From WJMT01 sp964599635 (GTDB lineage: Bacteria > Acidobacteriota > Aminicenantia > Aminicenantales > Aminicenantaceae): 64,000 nt of DNA. The DNA is taken from assembly GCA_964599635.1 (NCBI GenBank), contig CAZRGM010000042.1:1-64000 (forward strand), in the 5' to 3' direction. Position 1 is the stretch's first letter; the number at the start of each line of letters is the position of its first letter. The translations under genes and the position numbers were made by a program. Shown in pieces: positions 1-7,393 of this stretch. Under the pieces are notes generated by a model that was not told the origin of the DNA, searched no databases, and worked only from the letters and a program-made list of their open reading frames with translations.

Positions 1-80
1 GAGTTACGGAAGCGCCGAGAAAAACGAAGAAGAATGGCGTTAAAAATCTGAAGGAAGCTTAAGCCATATTTGAATTTCAG
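1..80 (-). repeat. Dispersed repeat family B, copy cut by window edge
   Basis: Read on the minus strand, this stretch aligns with the left part of the element at 20328-20516. Both begin with CTGAAATTCA, then share ATATGGCTTA, TTCAGAT, TAACGCC and TTCTTCGTTTTTCTC in the same order with small differences. The outer terminus is at 71-80; the rest lies beyond base 1. Two copies in one window, with terminal inverted repeats seen in the complete one, suggest a non-autonomous mobile repeat. Confidence 0.6.
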
Positions 81-102
81 CTTTTATGAATACCCCAGAA
101 AC

Positions 103-133
103 TTGACAAAAAACCCAATATAATGTTTATTAT
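103..133 (+). promoter_or_regulatory. Possible sigma-70 promoter of the phoH-era operon
   Basis: TTGACA at 103-108 is followed after 19 bases by TATTAT at 128-133, about 60 bases before the phoH start. A better-looking TATAAT at 119-124 is only 10 bases from the -35 box and therefore does not fit. The 19-base spacing is long, so this is a weak call. Confidence 0.3.
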
Positions 134-193
134 GTATTTATATGAAATAAAATGACAAACAAATCCCACCTTGACGTCTAAACTTTTAATAAG

Positions 194-1138
194 ATGGAAA
201 AAATCGAAAACCCTTTTGTAAGTAATAGTGCCTTCTCAGGGGTACTGGACCAAAATTTAAAAAAACTGGAGAAAAGGCTGGGAGTTATGCTCTCAGTCCG
301 AGGAAAATCCATATTGATTGATGGTCCTGCGGAAAAAGTTAATTTCACAAAGTTCTACTTTGATCAACTAAAAAAATATCAAGCTCAGGGCCATGCGCTC
401 AAAAAAGAAGATTTCAATATAGCCTTGGATCTCTTGGAAAAAGACGATTCTAATGGACTAAATGAATTTTCCACGGCGGAACCCCTTATTTTATCCCGAA
501 AATCTGTGACACCAAAATCACTGAATCAGCAGAATTACATCAAAGCCATAAAAAATAGGGATTTGGTATTCGGAATCGGCCCTGCAGGGACAGGAAAGAC
601 CTATCTTGCCATGGCTGCAGCCCTTTCTTATCTTCAGAAAAAATTGGTCAACCGCATCATTCTGACCCGACCCGCAGTCGAAGCAGGAGAAAAATTGGGG
701 TTTCTTCCCGGTGATCTTCAGCAAAAAATAAACCCGTATCTTCGACCCTTGTATGATGCCCTTTTCGATTTAGTCATTTACGACCAGGCTAATAGCTTAA
801 TGGAAAAAGATATTATAGAGATCGCCCCTCTCGCTTACATGAGAGGACGCACTCTAAACAGTGCTTTTATCATTTTAGATGAAGCCCAAAACACTACCAA
901 AGAACAGATGAAAATGCTTCTGACAAGGACAGGATTTAGTTCTAAAGTGGTGGTGACGGCAGATATCACCCAAATTGACCTTCCCCAGCCTAAAAAATCT
1001 GGGGTGCTTCACGCTATGAGAATACTCTCAAATATCAAAGAGATTTCATTCGTCCGGTTTAATGAAAAAGACGTGGTGAGGCATCCCCTGGTCCAAAAAA
1101 TAATCAAGGCCTATAAAAAAGCAGAAAACTCAAAATAA
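194..1138 (+). CDS. phoH: PhoH-family ATPase
   Basis: This 314-residue protein is the usual length for the PhoH/YbeZ family of P-loop NTPases, linked to RNA metabolism and ribosome maturation. A Walker A motif GPAGTGKT lies near residue 129, the family block LTRPAVEAGEKLGFLPGDLQ follows, and a Walker B-like motif ILDEAQN is near residue 229. The first 90 or so residues correspond to the small KH-like N-terminal region. It is the first gene of an operon with an HD-domain membrane protein, ybeY and era, an arrangement conserved in many bacteria, which supports a role with YbeY in rRNA processing. The next gene starts 2 bases after its stop. The precise biochemical activity of the family is not settled. 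Confidence 0.95.
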   Translation: MEKIENPFVSNSAFSGVLDQNLKKLEKRLGVMLSVRGKSILIDGPAEKVNFTKFYFDQLKKYQAQGHALKKEDFNIALDLLEKDDSNGLNEFSTAEPLILSRKSVTPKSLNQQNYIKAIKNRDLVFGIGPAGTGKTYLAMAAALSYLQKKLVNRIILTRPAVEAGEKLGFLPGDLQQKINPYLRPLYDALFDLVIYDQANSLMEKDIIEIAPLAYMRGRTLNSAFIILDEAQNTTKEQMKMLLTRTGFSSKVVVTADITQIDLPQPKKSGVLHAMRILSNIKEISFVRFNEKDVVRHPLVQKIIKAYKKAENSK

Positions 1139-1140
1139 AC

Positions 1141-3510
1141 ATGAACACATTTAATATAAAAAAATTCAACTTTTTTAAAAAAACTACTTCTCCCTCCAAA
1201 ACAAAAAAAAATAATAAAGTCTCTTCATCACCAGAAAAAGAGACTGGATTTATAAAAAAGGTCATCAACAGCTTTTATTTCTATTTTGCTATCTTCGTTA
1301 TTGTGATATCCATACTGACTTCCTATAAACCTTCCCATTCTCTCCCTACTCTTAAAGAAGGAGACATCGCCTCGTCAAACGTGGTGGCTCCGGCAGATAT
1401 GACCTTAGAGGATATAGAAACAACCGGAAAACGGAAAAAAGAGGCGGCCGAGGCTGTCCTCCCTGTCTATACATTAGATGAGAATGTGGCTCTCAATACA
1501 GAAGAAAAAATACGGGGATTCTTTAACTCAGGAAGAGAGCTGATTAAAAAAGGGATAACAAATACAAGAATAGAGAACTTTAGAGGCGAAATCATCAAAA
1601 ACTACAATCTTGAACTCTCTCTATCGACAATCCGAACTTTAATTCAAGAAGGATTTTCTTCACAGCTGGAAGAAAATCTTATCAATTCTATCAGAAAATA
1701 TTCAGAAATTGGCATTATAAACTCAAAAAATCTCTTCAGTCATAATGAACAGGAAAAAGGAATTACCCTTCTAACAAGCACGGGGAAAGAAAAGACTGCC
1801 CAGATATCTGAAATCATGGATATGAAAGAATGTAAAGAAAAATTATCTGAAGAAATATCTGGATTGGATCTTTCAAACACTCAAAAATCTCTACTCAAAT
1901 CTCTTGCCTTTTTGTTTATTAGAGAAAATATCTCTTATAATCCCATTGAAACAGAGCTCAGGAAGGCAAACGCCCGATCAAACGTCGAGACCGTATTCTA
2001 CAACATAAAAAAAGGAAAAGTCATTCTCAGAAGAGGGGACGAAGCCAATAAAGATGTCATCAAACAAATTGAAGCCATTAATCATAATCTCAGCGACAAG
2101 CCCAGCTGGCTTACCAATTTCTTAGGATCTTTTATCCTGTTCGGGATTCTCTTTTTGGCCCTCATAGGTTACTTTAATTCCAGAAAAGATAAAGACGTCT
2201 CCCTCAAGAACTATAACATGACCGGAACCTTAGCGCTGCTCAGTCTTATTATTTACAAACTTTCTATATACTTAGTCCAACTCATCAGCCAGCAATCCAA
2301 TATTCCGATGTTAGAATACGCCCAAAGCCTCAACTATGCTCTTCCTTTTCAGCTGGGAAGCATTCTTTTTACTTACCTGTTAGGAATCCATATGGGTGTC
2401 ATCTTCACACTTCTCAACAGCGTTATCGTGGGACATCTTTTCAAAGCCAATTTTTATCTTTTGATATTCACCATGCTGGGGGGAGTCGCGGCTGTTTACG
2501 GAACAAAACACTATGGAAAATCCATGACATCCGCCTTCAAATCAGGGGTATTTCTCGTAGCTCCCATAAACGCTTTAATCATAATTATTTTTCATCTCTT
2601 AAGAGAAAGCATGGGACCCTTAAGTCTTTTTTCAAGTGAAATCATCATGGGAATCGTGGGAGGAGTGCTGAGCGGTGTTGTTGCTTTTATTTTTATCCCC
2701 ATTTTCGAAAATACTTTTGGCATCCTGACTCCATCCAAGCTTAACGAATTGACAAATTCAGACCTCCCGATCTTCAGAAAAATGGCTATGGAAGCTCCCG
2801 GGACCTATCATCATTCCTTAATCGTATCGTCTCTTTCAGAAAATGCGGCTGAGAAAATAAACATCAATCCCCTTCTCGTCAAAGCAGGGGCTATGTATCA
2901 TGATATTGGAAAATTAAAAAGACCTGAATATTTTATTGAAAATAGGACCAGAAAAATCAATCGTCATGATGATCTGAAGCCAAGTATGAGCAGCCTTGTT
3001 ATCATCAATCATGTTAAAGAAGGTATGGAAATGGCGAATCAATTGAAACTGCCCAAAAAAATAAAAGAAATCATTGCCCAGCATCATGGGGATTCTTTAA
3101 TGAAATATTTTTATGAAAAAGCAAAAGAAGAATATGATCCTGAAATGAATAAGGTGGGAGAGGAAAATTACAGATATGCAGGTCCAAAGCCCAAGTCCAA
3201 AGAAGCCGCTCTGGTCATGCTTGCTGATTCAGTGGAAGCCGCTTCCAGAAGTCTTGAAAAAGTGACTGAAGATAATATAAAAAGGTTGATCAATGATATA
3301 TTCAATAACTATCTTCTTGACGGTCAACTCGACTACAGCAACCTTTCCCTTAAAGAACTCAAAATCATTGCTTCATCATTTTTATCAACGCTTTACAATG
3401 TTTACCATCCCAGAATCGAATATCCAGGATTCCAATTTGAAAAAAAACCGAGAAAAAAATCACATCCTCCTAAACTAAAAAATGATAGAAATTCTCAATC
3501 AGCAAAATAG
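1141..3510 (+). CDS. pgpH: 7TM-HD membrane phosphodiesterase (PgpH/YqfF family)
   Basis: The 789-residue protein has the full PgpH layout. A basic N-terminal tail is followed by one transmembrane segment around residues 42-61, a long extracytoplasmic 7TMR-HDED region to about 320, several membrane segments to about 520, and a cytoplasmic HD domain. The HD signature is intact, with YHDIGK at about 586-591 (H587, D588), an upstream TYHHS, and a downstream AQHHGD. Characterised members hydrolyse the second messenger c-di-AMP; that is family knowledge, and no cyclase gene lies in the window. It overlaps ybeY by 29 bases, so the two are probably translationally coupled. Confidence 0.92.
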   Translation: MNTFNIKKFNFFKKTTSPSKTKKNNKVSSSPEKETGFIKKVINSFYFYFAIFVIVISILTSYKPSHSLPTLKEGDIASSNVVAPADMTLEDIETTGKRKKEAAEAVLPVYTLDENVALNTEEKIRGFFNSGRELIKKGITNTRIENFRGEIIKNYNLELSLSTIRTLIQEGFSSQLEENLINSIRKYSEIGIINSKNLFSHNEQEKGITLLTSTGKEKTAQISEIMDMKECKEKLSEEISGLDLSNTQKSLLKSLAFLFIRENISYNPIETELRKANARSNVETVFYNIKKGKVILRRGDEANKDVIKQIEAINHNLSDKPSWLTNFLGSFILFGILFLALIGYFNSRKDKDVSLKNYNMTGTLALLSLIIYKLSIYLVQLISQQSNIPMLEYAQSLNYALPFQLGSILFTYLLGIHMGVIFTLLNSVIVGHLFKANFYLLIFTMLGGVAAVYGTKHYGKSMTSAFKSGVFLVAPINALIIIIFHLLRESMGPLSLFSSEIIMGIVGGVLSGVVAFIFIPIFENTFGILTPSKLNELTNSDLPIFRKMAMEAPGTYHHSLIVSSLSENAAEKININPLLVKAGAMYHDIGKLKRPEYFIENRTRKINRHDDLKPSMSSLVIINHVKEGMEMANQLKLPKKIKEIIAQHHGDSLMKYFYEKAKEEYDPEMNKVGEENYRYAGPKPKSKEAALVMLADSVEAASRSLEKVTEDNIKRLINDIFNNYLLDGQLDYSNLSLKELKIIASSFLSTLYNVYHPRIEYPGFQFEKKPRKKSHPPKLKNDRNSQSAK

Positions 3511-3904
3511 ATTCCAGGTCAATAAAAATCATTTCAAGGATCTGCTGGAGCGTTTAATCCAACATTACAGACTTGAAGACCCTGAAATTGTGCTCGCTTT
3601 TGTTAATAATAGAGAAATCAAAAAACTGAATCTGAAATTCTTAAAAAAAGACAAAGTGACCGATGTCCTGAGCTTTCCTCTCAATGAAAAAACGGCAGAG
3701 GGTCAATTCTATGTCGGGGATATCATTATATCTGTCAGTCAGGCTTTTAAGCAGAGTTCTCTAAAATCTCACAGCTTGGAAAGAGAGCTCGAAATTTTAA
3801 CCATTCATGGGTTTCTTCATCTTCTAGGATTTGATCACTCAAAAGGGATCGAAGAAGAAGAGAAGAAAATAAAACAGTGGATATTTAAAGGCAGAAATGA
3901 ATAA
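3482..3904 (+). CDS. ybeY: Endoribonuclease YbeY (rRNA maturation)
   Basis: YbeY is a single-strand endoribonuclease needed for 16S rRNA 3'-end maturation and 70S quality control. The 140-residue product carries the diagnostic metal-binding motif HGFLHLLGFDH near its C-terminus, whose three histidines bind zinc, and the conserved TDVLSFPL block in the middle. The gene begins inside the end of pgpH and its last 8 bases overlap the start of era. This tight coupling fits co-production of ribosome assembly factors. Confidence 0.95.
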   Translation: MIEILNQQNRFQVNKNHFKDLLERLIQHYRLEDPEIVLAFVNNREIKKLNLKFLKKDKVTDVLSFPLNEKTAEGQFYVGDIIISVSQAFKQSSLKSHSLERELEILTIHGFLHLLGFDHSKGIEEEEKKIKQWIFKGRNE

Positions 3905-4814
3905 AAATAACAGCCAAATAAAAAAAATAAAAGTCGGTTATGTGTCTTTAATTGGACGTCCGAATGTGGGAAAATCCACACTTCTCAATAACCTTTTAGG
4001 ACAAAAAGTCTCCATCATCTCTGATAAACCTCAAACCACTCGAATCAGCATCTTGGGTATTAAAACCACCCAAAAAGGACAGATCATTTTTATCGATAAT
4101 CCAGGAATTCACAAGCCTCTTCACAGGCTCAATAAAAGAATGATGAGTTTTGTTTATTCTTCTCTGGAAACCGCAGACCTCATATGTCTGCTCATCGATG
4201 CCACATTGAATTTTGGCCATGGAGACGAGTTTGTGATCGAAACCTTAAAAAAAGTCTCGACTCCGGTTTTTCTCCTTATCAATAAAGTAGACATCATCAA
4301 AAAAGAAAAAATACTTCTGCTGATAGACAAATACAAAGATCTTTTTCCGTTTGCAGAAATCATTCCTATCTCTGCCCTGAAAGGAACCAATATTGACCCA
4401 TTGGAAAAAAGCATCATCCAACACCTCCCTGAAGCAGAGAGGATCTTTTCAAAAAACCAGCTTTCCACCCAGACTCAAAAGTTTCTGCTTTCTGAAATCA
4501 TCAGGGAAAAGCTGCTTAAATATGTGGCTAAAGAGCTTCCCTTTGTGACCGCTGTCCTGCTCAACAAAATTGAAGAAAGAAAAACCAAAGGCAGATCATT
4601 AACCTATATCCATGCAGATATCTTTGTGGAACGAGACAGCCACCGCAAAATTATTTTGGGAAGACAAGGTTCTCTTATAAAAAAAATCGGTATAGAAGCA
4701 AGAAAAGAAATAGAAAACATACTGGATTCAAGAGTTTTCCTGGATCTTCATGTGAGAGTCAAAAAAAGATGGCGCGACTCAGCCAATGTGCTGGAGCTCA
4801 TCGAGCAGCAGTAA
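3897..4814 (+). CDS. era: GTPase Era
   Basis: Era is an essential GTPase that binds the 3' end of 16S rRNA during small-subunit assembly. The 305-residue length is typical. G1 is GRPNVGKST near residue 20, G3 is DNPGIH, G4 is NKVD and G5 is SALKG. A C-terminal KH domain follows, with the HRKIILGRQGSLIKKIG signature. It is the last gene of the operon and meets a convergent minus-strand gene 13 bases downstream; no obvious terminator hairpin separates them. Confidence 0.96.
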   Translation: MNKNNSQIKKIKVGYVSLIGRPNVGKSTLLNNLLGQKVSIISDKPQTTRISILGIKTTQKGQIIFIDNPGIHKPLHRLNKRMMSFVYSSLETADLICLLIDATLNFGHGDEFVIETLKKVSTPVFLLINKVDIIKKEKILLLIDKYKDLFPFAEIIPISALKGTNIDPLEKSIIQHLPEAERIFSKNQLSTQTQKFLLSEIIREKLLKYVAKELPFVTAVLLNKIEERKTKGRSLTYIHADIFVERDSHRKIILGRQGSLIKKIGIEARKEIENILDSRVFLDLHVRVKKRWRDSANVLELIEQQ

Positions 4815-4827
4815 ATGTAGGATTGAT

Positions 4828-5430
4828 TTAATGAAAATCTTTTAAAGTGTTTAAAGATAAATTGAAGCCTAAACCCAAAATACCTCTAAAACCTCCAAGG
4901 TCAACTTCCTTCTCAAAAGGACTCACTTTCAAAGGAATATATTCTAACTCAGCTAAAAAAAACAATATTTTGGAAATCTTTAAATGGACCCCTCCTCCCA
5001 TCACAAAAGTCCCTTTATGATGATCAACTTTTTTTCGGACAAATTGGCTTTTAATGTTCTGCTGATAGGAAAAATAGCCCGCTCCAAACTTAATATAAGG
5101 CTCTAAAAATTTTACTCTATACTGAAATAATGCACAAAATTGAATACCATGGATATTAAGAGTGCTCTCCTCCCGGAAAAGACCCAACATGCCTTCTTTT
5201 TTATAACCTCCTTCATAAGAAAGTTCTAACCCCCATAGGGCATAAGGAAAAAATTTCAAATAAGGCTTATAGACATATCCATCCCCATAAATCTCTTTTA
5301 AATCTGGATCTTTAATCTCTCGATATCCCCACTTAAAACCTAGGCTTACATCCATAGCCGACAAGAACTGAGGAGAAAAAATAAGAATGAAAAAGAAAAT
5401 TTTTAACTCTTTTATGGATTTAAATCCCAC
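4828..5430 (-). CDS. Putative outer-membrane beta-barrel protein
   Basis: The 200-residue protein has a hydrophobic signal-like segment ending around LSA at residue 25. The rest is made of alternating polar/aromatic stretches typical of a small outer-membrane barrel, such as YLKFFPYALWGLELSYEGG and YIKFGAGYF, ending in a phenylalanine-containing tail. I do not recognise a specific family. The start is a GTG lying inside the last codons of the upstream subtilase (19-base overlap) with no clear ribosome binding site, so translation may depend on coupling. The function is unknown. Confidence 0.7.
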   Translation of the reverse strand: MGFKSIKELKIFFFILIFSPQFLSAMDVSLGFKWGYREIKDPDLKEIYGDGYVYKPYLKFFPYALWGLELSYEGGYKKEGMLGLFREESTLNIHGIQFCALFQYRVKFLEPYIKFGAGYFSYQQNIKSQFVRKKVDHHKGTFVMGGGVHLKISKILFFLAELEYIPLKVSPFEKEVDLGGFRGILGLGFNLSLNTLKDFH

Positions 5431-6548
5431 GAGAGTTGATCCACGTATTGGTTAAAAAATATATAATTGTTTTCCAATCTTTGGAGGGCAAAACAATCCG
5501 GGGCATGAATGCTTTTCAAAGGAAAATGGGCGGCTTTAAAAGCATTTATGATTCCCCATCCGTGATCATTATCAGGATCATGAGCTCTGCTGGAGGTACA
5601 TTTCAGAGCTTCCATAATATCTAGGTTAGTCCAAGAAGGATTTATCTCTAAAATCAAAGCCGCAACTCCGGCGGTCAAAGGACAAGAAAAAGATGTTCCA
5701 GACACATATTCATATCCATCAGATTTATCAGGATGAGCTGTATATACAGAGGACCCTTGGGCCATTACATCTGGTTTGATCCGACCATCAGCAGTAGGCC
5801 CAGTGGAACTAAAATTGACCCGATCACCTCGAGAATTAACTGCTCCTACAGCTAAAACCCACGGACTGTCTGCTGGAGAGATTATTGTATTGTCTGGAGG
5901 TTGAGCGCTTCCTTCATTCCCGACGCTGTTAACAATAAGAATTCCCCTGCTCGCTGCGATGTTAGCTCCTTTAACAACCACACTGGTTTCACCATCCATA
6001 TCATCTGAATTATAGTTCGGCTCTCCATGTGTGAACTGATCTCGATAACCCAAAGAACTGCTAATGATATCAGCACCTAAAGAGTCTGCCCATTCTGCAC
6101 CTGCTATCCAATGGTCTTCTTCCATATGGCGTTCCCAATCCGTATTCTCCGTTTTTCCCAAAATATAACTGGCTCCAAAAGCAGGGCCAATGAGCTCTCC
6201 AAGCATGAATCCTCCTATGGCTCCCAAAGTGTTGGTCCCATGATCTCCGCTTCCCATTTGTTCTTCTTCATCAAATACATGCGCATCCTGATTGACGAAA
6301 TCCCATGTCTCAAGAATATCCAGATGGTCTAGAGCTTGGTGGTTTAGGTTATTAAAACCAGAATCCAGCATACAGATTAAAACTCCCTGGGCTTTATAAC
6401 CCATATCATGCAAAAGAGGGACATTCATCTGCTCAACCTGAGTGAAAGACGATCCGTAATCATAAAGATGAGTTGCAGCCACAGGAGGAATCGTTATCAC
6501 CTCCACTAAAGGCAGAGGACTCGGCTTTCGAAAACTATAAACTTTCAC
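5412..6548 (-). CDS. S8 (subtilisin-like) serine peptidase, N-terminus apparently missing
   Basis: The catalytic core is complete: Asp in MLDSGFNN, His in GDHGTNTLGAIGG, the oxyanion Asn in SVGNEGS, and Ser in GTSFSCPLTAG. Secreted relatives begin with a signal peptide and an inhibitory propeptide. This frame instead starts with MKVYSFRKPSP, which reads like the tail of a propeptide, and has no hydrophobic leader. A GTG at the ORF edge is the only start. An end-to-end miniature of repeat family A lies 17 bases upstream (6565-6612), so the 5' part may have been lost by insertion or deletion there. It overlaps the downstream barrel gene. It is either a cytoplasmic variant or a broken secreted protease; I favour the second. 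Confidence 0.8.
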   Translation of the reverse strand: MKVYSFRKPSPLPLVEVITIPPVAATHLYDYGSSFTQVEQMNVPLLHDMGYKAQGVLICMLDSGFNNLNHQALDHLDILETWDFVNQDAHVFDEEEQMGSGDHGTNTLGAIGGFMLGELIGPAFGASYILGKTENTDWERHMEEDHWIAGAEWADSLGADIISSSLGYRDQFTHGEPNYNSDDMDGETSVVVKGANIAASRGILIVNSVGNEGSAQPPDNTIISPADSPWVLAVGAVNSRGDRVNFSSTGPTADGRIKPDVMAQGSSVYTAHPDKSDGYEYVSGTSFSCPLTAGVAALILEINPSWTNLDIMEALKCTSSRAHDPDNDHGWGIINAFKAAHFPLKSIHAPDCFALQRLENNYIFFNQYVDQLSWDLNP

Positions 6549-6564
6549 TTTCCTGAAATATTAA

Positions 6565-6612
6565 CCTGACCTATTCATGAAAAAATCGCCATTTTTTTAT
6601 GAATGGATCAGG
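6565..6612. repeat. Miniature of repeat family A (both ends fused)
   Basis: This 48-bp near-palindrome begins CCTGACCTATTCATGA and ends TTTATGAATGGATCAGG, with the shared internal TCGCCATTTTTTT. Both ends match the right-hand terminus of the 252-bp family A elements facing each other, so the internal part is missing. It sits just upstream of the truncated subtilase. Confidence 0.65.
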
Positions 6613-6654
6613 CTAAAGATTGAAATGATATGAAATAACAGGGGGGAATAAACG

Positions 6655-6732
6655 TGGGGTGAGCGAGGGGTTTCGAACCCCCAACCTCTGGATCCACAGT
6701 CCAGTGCTCTAACCAGTTGAGCTACGCTCACC
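6655..6732 (-). tRNA. tRNA-His (GTG), CCA encoded
   Basis: Read on the minus strand, the sequence folds as a cloverleaf. The acceptor arm is GTGAGCG/CGCTCAC with an extra 5' G opposite C73, the histidine hallmark. The anticodon loop is CTGTGGA with anticodon GTG, and the T loop is GTTCGAAAC. The 3' CCA is encoded at 6655-6657. It stands alone between the subtilase and a low-complexity stretch. Confidence 0.96.
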
Positions 6733-6865
6733 ATAGAAATCAAATAATTCGAAATTTTCGCATCTAAAGGGATTTATGTCAATAGGAAATGATGTGAAAT
6801 TCGAGTGTGCTTGTGTTCCCTTCAGATTTCTAACGTTATTCTTGTGGCATAGAGTTGATCACGTT

Positions 6866-7080
6866 AATTGTGTCAGTTGCGTTTGTTGCGTTTATTTAGT
6901 CTATCTCGTCTATCTTGTCTATTTAGTCCATTTTGTCCCTTCGGTCTGTTTCGTTTATATAAAGTTTTCTCCCCTTTACTATTTAATGTTTTTATCCTTT
7001 TCCTTTTTACTCTTTACCATCTTTATCCTTTCACATTTTACATTTTACTTAACTTTTCACCTTTCACCATTTCCTTGTTG
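6866..7080. repeat. Low-complexity pyrimidine-rich degenerate repeats
   Basis: From about 6870 to 6960 the plus strand is built of degenerate units such as GTCTATCTC, GTCTATCTT, GTCTATTTA and GTCCATTTT. It continues as T/C-rich sequence (TTTATCCTTTTCC, CTTTACCATC, TTCACCTTTCACC) to about 7080. Open frames here translate to low-complexity LVYLVYLVY-type strings and I do not regard them as genes. Confidence 0.6.
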
Positions 7081-7121
7081 GCAAAAGGGATGAAAAAATA
7101 TAATATAAAAAAAATAACCTA

Positions 7122-7373
7122 CCTGGATGATGAACGAGTCGAGCTTGCTGCAGATGCAAGGCGCAGGGCATGAACTCGTGGTCCTTCACTACGAATGCCC
7201 TGGTACGAAGCAGATGCCGTGAGATCGGCTCGCCTTAAGGGTAAAAAAATGGCGATTAAAATTAAAATACAAACAGAAAAAATGTTCAAGACATTGTTCT
7301 TGGAAAATTCCTGCATATCGCTGAAAATAAATTAATAATGAAAACATCGCCATTTTTTTATGAATAAGTCAGG
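7122..7373 (+). repeat. Dispersed repeat family A, copy 1 (252 bp)
   Basis: The element starts CCTGGATGATGAACGAGTC and ends TTTATGAATAAGTCAGG, giving imperfect terminal inverted repeats of the form CCTGnnTTATTCA/TGAATAnnnCAGG. Inside are an inverted CAGGGCAT/ATGCCCTG pair and a 46-codon ORF at 7195-7335 that begins MPWYEADAVRSARLKGKKMA. The same peptide core recurs in the other copies at 16617, 19142, 37482 and 59527. The element has no transposase, so it looks MITE-like. It lies directly upstream of the serine hydrolase gene. Confidence 0.8.
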
Positions 7374-7393
7374 CTTATTAAAGGTAAGAAAAA

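Noticed and set aside
103..124. TTGACA plus perfect TATAAT upstream of phoH
   Set aside because: The boxes are only 10 bases apart, too close for sigma-70; only the weaker, wider-spaced -10 was kept as a possibility.
6776..7093. Open frame of 105 codons after tRNA-His
   Set aside because: It translates to low-complexity Leu/Val/Tyr/Phe strings from a T/C-rich degenerate repeat, has no ribosome binding site, and ends inside non-coding DNA.
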